The notes under the pieces are model-generated. The model saw only the letters and a program-made list of their open reading frames with translations. It did no database searches and was not told the DNA's origin. The position numbers and the translations under genes were made by a program. Shown in pieces: positions 18,411-26,750 of a stretch of DNA of 64,000 nucleotides (positions within the stretch are counted from its first letter, which is position 1; the number at the start of each line of letters is the position of its first letter). This stretch comes from JACRDG01 sp963760985 (lineage in GTDB: Bacteria > Desulfobacterota > Desulfomonilia > Desulfomonilales > Desulfomonilaceae), in assembly GCA_963760985.1 (NCBI GenBank), contig CAVXFM010000010.1:248001-312000 (forward strand), given 5' to 3'.

Positions 18411-19269
18411 CTAAAGCTCTCTGTGCCTGACTTCCACGCTGGTATAGCCGTGGTGCACGAGAAAACTCGAGAGTTCCTCGGCTATGACCACTGACCGATG
18501 TCTTCCGCCGGTGCATCCGATTGAGATGGTAAGGTACTGCTTCCCCTCCCTTATGTAAAGGGGTAAAAGAAAAGCTATCGTATCCTCAATCTTTTCCAAG
18601 AATTTTTGGGTCGTATCGTGGGAAAGGACAAAATCCGCGACGTTCGCGGTTCCTTCCGTCCTTGGTTTTCAGTTTCTCCACAAAATAGGGATTTGGCAGA
18701 AATCGCACATCCAGAACCAGGTCGGATTCCATCGGCAAACCCTTCCCAAAACCGAACGAGTTGACCACTATCTTGAGGGTGTCGGTTCGGAAGCTCTGGA
18801 AGATTTTTTTCACTTCCTCCCGCAACTGATGGACGGTGAGATCTGAAGTATCGATGACCCAGTCCGCCCGCTCTTTGATTTCTGCAAGTTCCCGCCGTTC
18901 TCGTTCGATTCCATCGAGTACGTTCCCCCCTGCAGCGAGAGGATGCTGCCGGCGGGTCTCGCTGTACCTGCGGATCGATACCCTTCGTCTCTCGCATCAA
19001 GGAAGAGAATTTCCAGAGACGTGCCAGATAATTCCAAGGCATGAAGGATGGCGGAGCACTGTGGAAAGAAACCTTTGCTGTCTCAAATCAATGACCAGGG
19101 CGAGTCGCATCTGCTCGCCCCCGCGGGCGTCGGTGAGTTCCAGCAATTTCGGGACAAGATCCACGGGCAGGTTGTCCACGCAGAAAAAACCTGTGTCCTC
19201 CAAGGTGCGTGCTGCCGTGGATTTACCGGACCCGGAAAGTCCCGTAACCATAACCACTTTGGTGCTCAT
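18411..19269 (-). CDS. rapZ: RNase adapter protein / nucleotide-binding RapZ (three frameshifts)
   Basis: The P-loop is VVMVTGLSGSGKSTAARTLE (about residues 5-24), followed by DTGFFCVDNLPVDLVPKLLE and LALVIDLRQQ. The frame then changes near 19035 to LEILFLDARDE, near 18975 to RRYSETRRQHPLAAGGN... with WVIDTSDLTVHQLREEV and FGFGKGLPMESDLVLDVRFL, and near 18650 to VADFVLSHDTTQKF. The last segment ends in YLTISIGCTGGRHRSVVIAE and VRHREL. Read through, start to stop is 286 codons, the usual RapZ length. In E. coli RapZ directs RNase E to GlmZ sRNA and senses glucosamine-6-phosphate; in this lineage the function is untested. Position between hprK and PTS EIIA is the common proteobacterial arrangement. 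Start ATG 19269 places the P-loop correctly. Confidence 0.82.
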
Positions 19270-19320
19270 CAGGGTTTCACCGATCCCGTTTCCTTGTAGA
19301 CAGCTGTGCCAGCAGTTCAA

Positions 19321-19754
19321 TCACAAGCCCCGGATCGACTCGTGGGGCAACGGCACACGAACCGTCAGCACATGGCTCTCCAGAATTTGTGTCTCACTGG
19401 TTTCCGGGGTGGTTCTCCCTGAGTCTCGCGAATCATCGTAGTGATCCAGTTCCACCACGAAATCAATGGGCGATGAACGCGCTACCGCGCCCGGGAAGAG
19501 AGACTCGGCTTCAAAAATCCCAAGTCCCCTCACTTCTATACGAACCGTTGGCTCCAGTCCTTGGCCTACGGGCTGCTCTCGGGGTCCGGGCATCACCTCG
19601 ACCAGCTCGTCTGAAATCAAGAAGTGGCCGGTTCGCATGAGAGAAAGAGCCGGTAGGACTTGCCCGAGCCGGGCACTCCCCGGATGAGCACTCCCACGCC
19701 GAACACCGAGACAAGAAGGCCCCGTATGGTAGTACGCCCCATGCCATTACCCAT
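19321..19754 (-). CDS. hprK: HPr kinase/phosphorylase, C-terminal catalytic domain only (frameshifted near 19640)
   Basis: The product shows LLVSVFGVGVLIRGVPGSGK (Walker A) and, after a frame change near 19640, MRTGHFLISDELVEV, GLGIFEAESLFPGAVA and a VELDHY strand. These are the catalytic-domain blocks of HPr kinase/phosphorylase, which phosphorylates HPr on serine. Corrected length is about 144 residues, so the N-terminal half found in Gram-positive HprK is missing: an in-frame stop lies about 40 bases upstream of ATG 19754. Catalytic-domain-only HprK proteins occur in alphaproteobacteria. The start is uncertain because no good ribosome binding site is seen. It opens the hprK-rapZ-EIIA-EIIB-EIIC-rimI cluster. 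Confidence 0.7.
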
Positions 19755-19910
19755 TACCACGGAACGAATGGACAAGCAATCCCCAGGAGCCTGTCACAGA
19801 CGCTGAAACATGAGGCACCGTGTACAGCCCGCTGACCCTTGGACCGGATCGGGTGCACAGAAGCCCCCTCGAGAGTCGGGCCCACCACGTTCTCGGTTTT
19901 GAGGCTCTTC

Positions 19911-20056
19911 ATACCGATTCGCTTTCAAACGAGTAAGAGGGTAGGGCTGCGGATCTCCTGAGCGAAGTGATGAGACGGCTCTGCGTCGTCCGTAGCGAAG
20001 GGGGGGCCGCCGTCTGCAGCCTGCGCAAAGTGGTACAGGAAAAGGCGACTCAGTAT
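19911..20056. repeat. Palindromic dispersed repeat, family C copy 1
   Basis: The ends are related inverted repeats (left ATACCGATTCGCTTT, right end complement ATACTGAGTCGCCTTT). The centre contains GAGCGAAGTGATGAGACGGC and CGTCGTCCGTAGCGAA, shared with copies at 46788-46911 and 58041-58169. Flanking arms are locally self-complementary. The rest of the 19755-20375 gap contains no supported gene. Confidence 0.72.
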
Positions 20057-20375
20057 CAAACGAGACAGAGGACACATCGCTCTTCTCGTAAGCGGTTATT
20101 TTCGGAAAGCATGGCAATTCATAGGAGTCCCCCCGTCGTTGGTCTTACAGATCCACGTCTGTTTCCGCAGAAACCACTCTCGCCAACGCACTGTTGCTCC
20201 GCGAGAAAATCTATGAGAACCTACCCGTGGGTGAAGTCCGCTCGGCCGGTTCCTGCCCTTGAAAAAGGAGGACAGGGGCGGTGGTTCAGTATCCGCACGT
20301 CGAAGTCTGAGCCGCGGACCCTTCTCGTGGGTCTGGGTCCACCTGCCGGCCTTTGAAGTAGCCCCGAAAAAAGTG

Positions 20376-20402
20376 TTGACATGTGCGCAAATATATTATA
20401 AT
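20376..20402 (+). promoter_or_regulatory. sigma70-type promoter of the thioredoxin-like gene
   Basis: TTGACA (20376-20381) and TATAAT (20397-20402) are both consensus, with a 15-base spacer (short), in a strongly AT-rich block, about 40 bases before the ATG at 20444. Confidence 0.6.
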
Positions 20403-20443
20403 TGATATATTTATATGTTAACCGATCGCAGTCTGGAGGTCCA

Positions 20444-21109
20444 ATGCGATTCATACCCACCGATGCCCGCGAGGAATTGCGATTCTCGCGGTCCTGTTTG
20501 CCGTTCATGCCCAACCTGTCCAGGCATCCGACTTGGCTGCCAGGACCAACATTTTCATGTACTCCAAGCCAATGACCGTTGGTTCCCTTGTGTTGAAGAA
20601 TCAGTCCGGACGGACGGTTTCGCTGAGTGATTTCAAAGGGAAGGTGGTCCTTTTGCGGTTCAGTTCGGTCAATTGCCCCGCGTGTCGACTCGAGGAGCCG
20701 CGGTCTCGATGAAATCAAGCGCCGGTTGGGCCCTGCTGGCCTCGAAATCGTGGGGGTGAACCTGGTAGACAGCCCTCAGGCGATTGCTCAGCACGCTGCT
20801 GCCGCCCCGACTTCTTTTCCCATCTTCTTTGACGGAGGGGGTTTCAGTCTGAAAACCGTCGAATTTGGCGGCAGAAGAACCGCATTCCTCCTGAATCCTC
20901 GCAGAGAGGCAATCCTTGAGGTTCCCGGCTTTCCGACCACCTATATTCTGGATTGCAGAGGATTGGCCGTGGGTTACAGCGTGGGCGCTGCTCGGTGGAA
21001 TGACGGTGAGGCAATTGCGCTCCTCGAACGCCTCGTCAACGATCGAAGCGCGTGCATGCGCAGGGCTTCGTTGCCCCAGGGGCCGACCAGGACGTACCCC
21101 GGGCGTTAG
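20444..21109 (+). CDS. Exported TlpA-like thioredoxin-fold protein (two frameshifts)
   Basis: Read across two frame changes (near 20455 and near 20700) the product is about 221 residues. It has a signal peptide (GIAILAVLFAVHAQPVQASD), an AhpC/TlpA N-terminal strand 'SGRTVSLSDFKGKVVLLRFS', the redox site NCPACRLEE (CPAC in place of the common CxxC), and DEIKRRLGPAGLEIVGVNLV. Further on come FPIFFDGGG and PGFPTTYILDCRGLAVGYSV, where the cis-Pro loop 'GFPTTYILD' is typical of TlpA/ResA. Such proteins reduce or exchange periplasmic disulfides, for example in cytochrome c maturation. GGAGG precedes ATG 20444 by 5 bases. The combined frame changes cancel, in agreement with indel errors rather than decay. 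Confidence 0.72.
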
Positions 21110-21287
21110 GACAGCGTGGCGTTTATTAGAGGCTTTGCCCACGGGAAAAGTTTGACAGCGTGGTGATTTTCAGCCCCAGGGGCCTCAAGCGCATGGGACA
21201 GCGCCCCTGGAGCCTATCTGCGGGTGCGGCATCTTGTTTTCGCTTGACAATTGATGGCCACGCGTCTAGTGGTAGGTATCAGTTTGC

Positions 21288-21362
21288 AGGCGCGTAGCTC
21301 AGGGGGAGAGCATCACCTTGACGCGGTGAGGGTCTGGGGTTCAAATCCCCACGCGCCTACCA
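21288..21362 (+). tRNA. tRNA-Val (GAC)
   Basis: This 75-base tRNA has acceptor arms AGGCGCG/CGCGCCT, discriminator A and an encoded CCA. The D-arm starts TAGCTCAGGGGGAGAGC. The anticodon stem CACC/GGTG encloses loop TTGACGC with anticodon GAC. The T-arm contains GGGGTTCAAATCCCC. It stands alone upstream of thrS; a TTGACA at 21244-21249 may be its -35 element. Confidence 0.95.
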
Positions 21363-21486
21363 AACCAGAGCGTAAGGAACCTTCCTCCGGAAGCGTCCCA
21401 GTCAACACAAGGAGGGATGTTGCATAAATGATCGTTAACGGGTGGTGTGACGCAGCTATTCTTTCTCGCACAAACTCTTTGACAAC

Positions 21487-23451
21487 ATGAAACCCGCCAT
21501 CAAGATCGAATTCGAAGGCAAAAGTATTTCTTGCCCTGCCGGTATCACTCCTGAAGAAATTCTGAAGGATAATTCCGTAGAAAATGCGGCCGATTACCTT
21601 GCAGCCGAGCTGAACGGTAATCTGGTCGACATGTCGCGGCCGCTCACCGATTCGGGTAAATTGACCTTTCTTGGTACCTGTTCGCATGTGGCCCTCGACA
21701 TCCTGCGCCATTCTACCGCTCACATAATGGCTCAGGCAGTGAAGGAACTTTTCCCGGATGTCAAGGTCACCATAGGGCCATCCATCGAGGACGGCTTCTA
21801 TTACGACTTCGACACATCTCGGCCCTTCACGCCGGAGGATCTCGAAAGAATCGAGAACCGGATGCGGGAAATTGTCAAAGGCGGAGTAACCTTCAAACGG
21901 ATTGACCTGCCCAGGGAAGAAGCGGTGCAGTACTTCCGCGAACACGGTGAAACCTATAAGGTTGAACTGATCGACGGGCTGGAATTCCCCACAGTGAGCC
22001 TGTACACCCAAGGCGATTTCACCGACTTGTGTCGGGGACCCCATATCCCGCACTCCGGTTTCGTCAGGGCGTTCAAGCTTACCAAGGTAGCAGGCGCGTA
22101 TTGGCGCGGCGATGAACGCAACCCCATGCTCCAGCGGATCTATGGAACCGCTTTCTTTTCTGAAGATGAACTTCAGAACCACCTGCGGCTCATCGAAGAG
22201 GCCAAGAAGAGAGACCATCGGAAGCTGGGCAGGGAACTGGATCTGTTCTCAATTGTCGACGAAGCGGGTCCGGGACTGGTTATCTGGCATCCCAAGGGCG
22301 CGATGCTTCGGTACCTCATTGAGGAATTCGAGCGGACCGAGCACCTGAAAAGAGGCTACCAGATGGTCGTGGGTCCTCAGATTCTCAAGAGGGAACTCTG
22401 GGAGAAGTCCGGCCATTTCGATCATTATCGCGAGAACATGTATTTCACTACTGTGGACGGCATCGACTACGGGATTAAACCCATGAATTGCCTGTCTCAC
22501 ATGCTGATCTATCGATCTACGATCCGCTCGTATCGCGATCTTCCGTTGCGTTTTTTCGAACTGGGCACGGTACACCGGCACGAGAAAAGCGGCGTGCTGC
22601 ACGGATTGCTGCGGGTGCGGCAGTTCACACAGGACGACGCGCATATTTTGTGCAGGCCTGATCAACTCAACGAGGAAATTCTCGGCATCATCAATTTCGT
22701 GCGCGAAGTGATGGCGATCTTTGGTTTCGAGTACATGATGGAATTGAGCACTCGGCCGGAGAACTCCATTGGAACGGACGAAGACTGGGAACGGGCCACC
22801 AACGCACTGGAAACGGCCTTGAAACAGCAGGACATGGAGTACCAGATCAATGAAGGCGATGGAGCGTTCTACGGTCCCAAGATCGACATAAAGCTCAAAG
22901 ACGCTTTGTCGCGCTTCTGGCAGTGTGCGACCATTCAGTGCGATTTCACGCTTCCGGAGCGCTTCGACCTTACGTACGTGGATTCTGACGGCGAACGCAA
23001 ACGACCGGTAATGATTCACCGCGTGGTCTTGGGCGCAATCGAGCGGTTCCTGGGCGTGCTTATAGAGCATTACGCGGGAGCGTTCCCCTTGTGGATATCA
23101 CCGGTGCAGGCTGTGGTGATGACCATCACGGATCGGCATCAGCCCTACGCTGCAGAGATCGGCGCTCGGTTGAGAGCAGAAGGCGTGAGGCTTGAAGAGG
23201 ATTTTCGCAACGAAAAAGTCGGCTTTAAGATCCGTGAAGCAAGAATACAAAAAGTCCCTTTCATGATAATTATCGGTGACAAGGAAATGAATGACGGGAC
23301 TCTCTCGGTGCGCAAGCGAGGCGATCAGGCAACGCATGTGTTCACCGTAGCAGATTTCTTGACAATGTTCCGACAGGAGGTGGCGAAGTCGTACATGAGG
23401 CAGTGGGCTATCCTTACCGCTGAGTGCGTGTTTTCAGGGGGGTCTTCCTGA
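21487..23451 (+). CDS. thrS: Threonyl-tRNA synthetase
   Basis: This class II aminoacyl-tRNA synthetase charges tRNA-Thr. The 654-residue protein has an N-terminal TGS domain (IKIEFEGKSISCPAGITPEE, about residues 5-24), the editing/SAD domain with zinc-site motif HSTAHIMAQAV (about 77-87) and LCRGPHIPHSGF. The catalytic core shows motif 2 FFELGTVHRHEKSGVLHGLL with VRQFTQDDAHI, motif 3 MIHRVVLGAIERFLGVLIEH, and the core Zn ligands in 'IKPMNCLSH'. The anticodon-binding domain (QAVVMTITDRHQPYA...) ends the protein. Its TGA overlaps the infC ATG as TGATG, implying translational coupling. The last 20 or so residues are longer than usual and poorly conserved. No clear ribosome binding site precedes ATG 21487. 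Confidence 0.95.
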   Translation: MKPAIKIEFEGKSISCPAGITPEEILKDNSVENAADYLAAELNGNLVDMSRPLTDSGKLTFLGTCSHVALDILRHSTAHIMAQAVKELFPDVKVTIGPSIEDGFYYDFDTSRPFTPEDLERIENRMREIVKGGVTFKRIDLPREEAVQYFREHGETYKVELIDGLEFPTVSLYTQGDFTDLCRGPHIPHSGFVRAFKLTKVAGAYWRGDERNPMLQRIYGTAFFSEDELQNHLRLIEEAKKRDHRKLGRELDLFSIVDEAGPGLVIWHPKGAMLRYLIEEFERTEHLKRGYQMVVGPQILKRELWEKSGHFDHYRENMYFTTVDGIDYGIKPMNCLSHMLIYRSTIRSYRDLPLRFFELGTVHRHEKSGVLHGLLRVRQFTQDDAHILCRPDQLNEEILGIINFVREVMAIFGFEYMMELSTRPENSIGTDEDWERATNALETALKQQDMEYQINEGDGAFYGPKIDIKLKDALSRFWQCATIQCDFTLPERFDLTYVDSDGERKRPVMIHRVVLGAIERFLGVLIEHYAGAFPLWISPVQAVVMTITDRHQPYAAEIGARLRAEGVRLEEDFRNEKVGFKIREARIQKVPFMIIIGDKEMNDGTLSVRKRGDQATHVFTVADFLTMFRQEVAKSYMRQWAILTAECVFSGGSS

Positions 23452-23987
23452 TGAGAGGAAAACCCAGAGGTCCTATAGTTGCTGAACCGAAGGTCAGGAT
23501 TAACAACAAGATCCGGGCCCCCAGAGTCAGGGTCATCGCTCCGGATGGCGAACAGCTGGGCATCATCGACGTCATGGATGCCTTGCGAAGGTCCGAAGAG
23601 TTCGGCCTTGACCTCGTGGAAGTCGCTCCTAATTCCGATCCTCCCGTGTGCAAGATTATGGACTACGGGAAGTACCGGTATGAGGAGAGCAAGAAAGATC
23701 ACGAGCGAAAAAAGAAGCAGGCCACGGTGGTGGTCAAAGAAATCAAGCTGAGACCTAAAACCGAGTCGCATGACCTGGAGTACAAAGCTAAGAACCTGCT
23801 GCGTTTTGTCGAAGAAGACTGCAAGGTGAAAGTTACCGTCATGTTTCGCGGGCGCGAAATTACCCATCCTGAGCAGGCACGGGCTCTGCTGGAAAAACTC
23901 CTGGAAATCGTAGGAGATGCCGCGCAAGTCGAACAACCACCGAAATTCGAAGGGCGGAATATGACGATGCTTTTGGGCCCAAGATGA
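23451..23987 (+). CDS. infC: Translation initiation factor IF-3
   Basis: IF-3 binds the 30S subunit, prevents premature 50S joining and checks start-codon pairing. The 178-residue sequence has the N-domain signature VRINNKIRAPRVRVIAPDGE with QLGIIDVMDALRRSEEFGLD and LVEVAPNSDPPVCKIMDYGK, a Lys-rich linker, and the C-domain EIKLRPKTESHDLEYKAKNL followed by VKVTVMFRGREITHPEQAR. ATG 23451 overlaps the thrS stop; a GTG at 23424 would add nine residues and is less likely. The genes rpmI and rplT, which normally follow infC, are absent: about 230 non-coding bases lead to a PilZ gene instead. Confidence 0.96.
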   Translation: MRGKPRGPIVAEPKVRINNKIRAPRVRVIAPDGEQLGIIDVMDALRRSEEFGLDLVEVAPNSDPPVCKIMDYGKYRYEESKKDHERKKKQATVVVKEIKLRPKTESHDLEYKAKNLLRFVEEDCKVKVTVMFRGREITHPEQARALLEKLLEIVGDAAQVEQPPKFEGRNMTMLLGPR

Positions 23988-24216
23988 TGAGACCACGGTA
24001 AGTCTGCTTCACTCCGTTGCTCCGAGCACGTGTGACCCGAAACCGGGGGGCTTGTTCTCTCAGCGAAGAGCAACAGGAGGGGGCAGTCGTCACCGATATG
24101 CGACAAGGCCGGTTGCCCACGGGCGGGGTGTGTACTAGCTCGTTCTCCGTGACGAATTCCGGGACCGGGTCCGAGGACACGGTCGCCCTGAAGCGGCTCT
24201 CGACTATGGAGCCCGT

Positions 24217-24591
24217 ATGTCGGAAGAGGACAAAAGAAAGTTTACTCGCATACCGTTTGAGACAACGGTGAGAGTAACCGTGGGTGACAGGATCCTTCTC
24301 TCCCGGTCCTTGAGAGACGTGAGTCTGGGGGGAGTTTTTGTGTGCACGCCGGAGTCGTTTTCCAATGGCACGGTGTGTGACCTCGAGATAGAACTCAAGG
24401 GGCCGGGAACCCTGCTGGTCATTCACGCGGAAGGCGAAGTCACGCGGGTTGAGGCCGAAGGCATGGCATTGCGGTTTACCGGCATGGACCTGGACGGCTT
24501 GATACACTTGCGCCATCTCATCCGCATATATGCGCAGGATCCGGAAGTAGTGGATCTGGAATACGAAGGCAAGCTCCTGGGCGTAGAATAA
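24217..24591 (+). CDS. PilZ-domain protein (probable c-di-GMP receptor)
   Basis: This 124-residue single-domain protein has the two PilZ signatures: RKFTRIPFET near the N-terminus (RxxxR-type) and DVSLGGVFVCTP (about residues 35-46; D-x-S-x-x-G). It also has the beta-barrel strands GTVCDLEIELKGPGTLLVIH and AEGEVTRVEAEGMALRFTGM. Such proteins bind cyclic di-GMP and adjust motility, exopolysaccharide or transcription through a partner, here unknown. The stop TAA shares its last A with the ATG of the downstream hydantoinase-type gene, so the two are co-translated, an unexpected pairing. Confidence 0.85.
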   Translation: MSEEDKRKFTRIPFETTVRVTVGDRILLSRSLRDVSLGGVFVCTPESFSNGTVCDLEIELKGPGTLLVIHAEGEVTRVEAEGMALRFTGMDLDGLIHLRHLIRIYAQDPEVVDLEYEGKLLGVE

Positions 24592-26183
24592 TGCTTCCCT
24601 TGAATCCCCGTTCGTTCAATCCTATCACGCGAGAAGTGTTCGCGAATCTCTTTGCTTCCGTCGCGGAAGAGATGGGTTCGGCCCTTTGCCGCGCCGCTCT
24701 GAGCCCCAATATCAAAGAGCGAAGGGACTTCTCTTGCCTGATCTGCGATCGCGGCGGAGAACTCGTCGCACAGGCGGCTCACATCCCTGTTCACCTGGGA
24801 AGTGCACCGCTGTCGGTCAAGGAAGCCTTGTCCGCGGTGGCCATGAAACGCGGGGATGTGGTGCTCATGAATGACCCGTTCAGAGGCGGTACGCACTTGC
24901 CCGACCTGACCATGGTCGCTCCCGTGTTTCTCACGGAATCGGACTCTCAACCCGATTTCTTTGTGGCCAATCGGGCTCACCACGCGGATGTGGGCGGAAT
25001 TTCGGCAGGTTCCATGCCCGTGTCCGAGGAGATTTTCCAGGAAGGCGTGATCATCCCGCCGGTCCGCATCATGAAAGAAGGGGTCATGGATGCGGATTTG
25101 CTCTCCTTCTTCTTGAATAACGTGCGGACACGCTGGGAACGTGAGGGCGACCTTCAGGCGCAGATCGCGTCGCTCAACATCGGCATCCGAAGACTCACCG
25201 AGATGAGCGCTCGGCATGGCACCGAGGTGATGCTCTTCTATGCGTCCGCGCTCAAGGATCATGCTGAGGCAATGATGCGGAGCGTCCTCACGGCCATCCC
25301 CGACGGCGAGTATGTGGGGCAGGATTTCCTTGAGGGCGACGGATTTTCCGACGCACCCATTGCTCTGAACGTGAAGATCCGCATAGAGGGGGACCATGCG
25401 GAGATCGACTTCCGCGACTGCCCTGACCAGGTGAGGGGCAATCTCAACGCAACCCTGGCGATCACGGTTTCTGCCGTGTTGTACGTGTTCCGGCTCATCC
25501 TGCCCGAGGATATCCCCGCGAACGAAGGCACGTTGAGACCGTTGAGCGTCAAGGCGCGGCCAGGTTCCCTCGTGAACGCTGTGCCACCTGCGGCAGTGGC
25601 CGCGGGGAATGTGGAGACCTCTCAACGTATCGTGGACGTGTTGCTTTCCGCCCTGGCGCACGCGCTGCCTGAGCGCATCCCTGCCGCGTCACAAGGGACA
25701 ATGAACAATCTCACTATTGGCGCGGCACACGCAGATCCAACCCGATCCTTTGCATACTACGAGACCACAGGAGGAGGCGCGGGCGCGGGGCCTGCAGGCG
25801 ATGGCGCATCAGCACTGCACACTCACATGACCAATACCATGAACACCCCCATCGAGGCCCTTGAAGCGAGCTATCCACTGCGCGTAGAGCAATTCGGTGT
25901 GAGGCGCGGTTCCGGCGGTCAGGGCACACACAAGGGGGGAGACGGCATTCGACGGGACATTCGCGTACTGGAACCTTGTACCGCGAATATCATCACCGAG
26001 CGTCGAGAGCGTCCGCCGTACGGACTTGCAGGAGGAAGCCCCGGAAGAACCGGCGAGAATGTGCTGATTCACGCTGACGGCTCGGAGACGCGGCTCGGTT
26101 CCAAGGTCTCGTTACACCTCGAACCCGGAGACGTGATATCCATCCGCACTCCTGGCGGTGGGGGCTGGGGGGAGCTTTCCTGA
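24591..26183 (+). CDS. Hydantoinase B / oxoprolinase family protein
   Basis: This 530-residue member of the HyuB/acetone-carboxylase-alpha-like superfamily catalyses ATP-dependent ring opening or carboxylation together with a HyuA subunit in known systems. Characteristic segments: FANLFASVAEEMGSALCRAA, SPNIKERRDFSCLICDRGGE, HIPVHLGSAPLSVKEAL, VVLMNDPFRGGTHLPDLTMV, ANRAHHADVGGISAGSMP, and near the C-terminus GGQGTHKGGDGIRRDIRVLE and the Gly-rich end IRTPGGGGWGEL. No hyuA gene is adjacent, so the partner must be unlinked. It overlaps the PilZ gene by one base. The exact substrate (hydantoin, 5-oxoproline, N-methylhydantoin or a ketone) cannot be deduced. Confidence 0.88.
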   Translation: MLPLNPRSFNPITREVFANLFASVAEEMGSALCRAALSPNIKERRDFSCLICDRGGELVAQAAHIPVHLGSAPLSVKEALSAVAMKRGDVVLMNDPFRGGTHLPDLTMVAPVFLTESDSQPDFFVANRAHHADVGGISAGSMPVSEEIFQEGVIIPPVRIMKEGVMDADLLSFFLNNVRTRWEREGDLQAQIASLNIGIRRLTEMSARHGTEVMLFYASALKDHAEAMMRSVLTAIPDGEYVGQDFLEGDGFSDAPIALNVKIRIEGDHAEIDFRDCPDQVRGNLNATLAITVSAVLYVFRLILPEDIPANEGTLRPLSVKARPGSLVNAVPPAAVAAGNVETSQRIVDVLLSALAHALPERIPAASQGTMNNLTIGAAHADPTRSFAYYETTGGGAGAGPAGDGASALHTHMTNTMNTPIEALEASYPLRVEQFGVRRGSGGQGTHKGGDGIRRDIRVLEPCTANIITERRERPPYGLAGGSPGRTGENVLIHADGSETRLGSKVSLHLEPGDVISIRTPGGGGWGELS

Positions 26184-26750
26184 GGAACGCTCTAGGCGGG
26201 ACTTGCCCAGGAAAATGCGGTTTGCCCTCTGGTCTCCTTTTCCACTCACTCCTGCACGATTGGGAAAGCTCGGGTACACACCTCGGCTGCGACCACCGCT
26301 CGCGCGGGTTTCTACACCGCAGCGTAAGCTCAGTGGCAGACAATGCCTTTCCAACAAGGGTCTTGATGAGGCACCCTGATACCGTTGCGCGCAAGTTCAA
26401 GTAACTTAACGGAGGCAGATCTCCTACGCTGCGAGCGACGCGGGGTCGTCGCATCTGCGTTCAGGAGACGTCCCAGCGCTGGACCAGGTTACTCAAAAGT
26501 GAGCGAACTGGCACGTGGTGAGGCAGGGGCCTGCTGACGCCCCGAAACGAATCGGACATCACTTGCGGAAACGGCTGTACGCAATGAAATCCTGCAGAAA
26601 AGACGGAATTCTCCACTAGCCGAGTACGCACACCCGTGTCTCGGTACACGAGGTCCTGTAGACTTGGCAAGAAGCTCCCGGCTTGCAGGCAATGAATCAT
26701 TTCCCGCCGCGGCTCCTGCTGCTGGGGTTCATTCCCACCGCGTTTCCCTT
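26184..26750. other. Intergenic region with a family A repeat
   Basis: The region separates hyuB (plus) from asnS (minus, convergent). Apart from the palindromic element 26398-26512, no gene is supported; several open frames on both strands are crossed by the repeat and lack initiation signals. Confidence 0.45.
26398..26512. repeat. Palindromic dispersed repeat, family A copy
   Basis: Core CTGCGAGCGACGCGGGG then TCGTCGCATCTGCGTTCAGG. The element starts CAAGTAACTT and ends with AAAAGTGAGCGAACTGG; the copy at 58180-58292 has the same ends and core with local differences. Confidence 0.78.

Noticed and set aside
23400..23451. Frameshift at the thrS 3' end
   Set aside because: The C-terminus is a little longer than typical, but the frame is continuous and the TGATG overlap with infC is natural.
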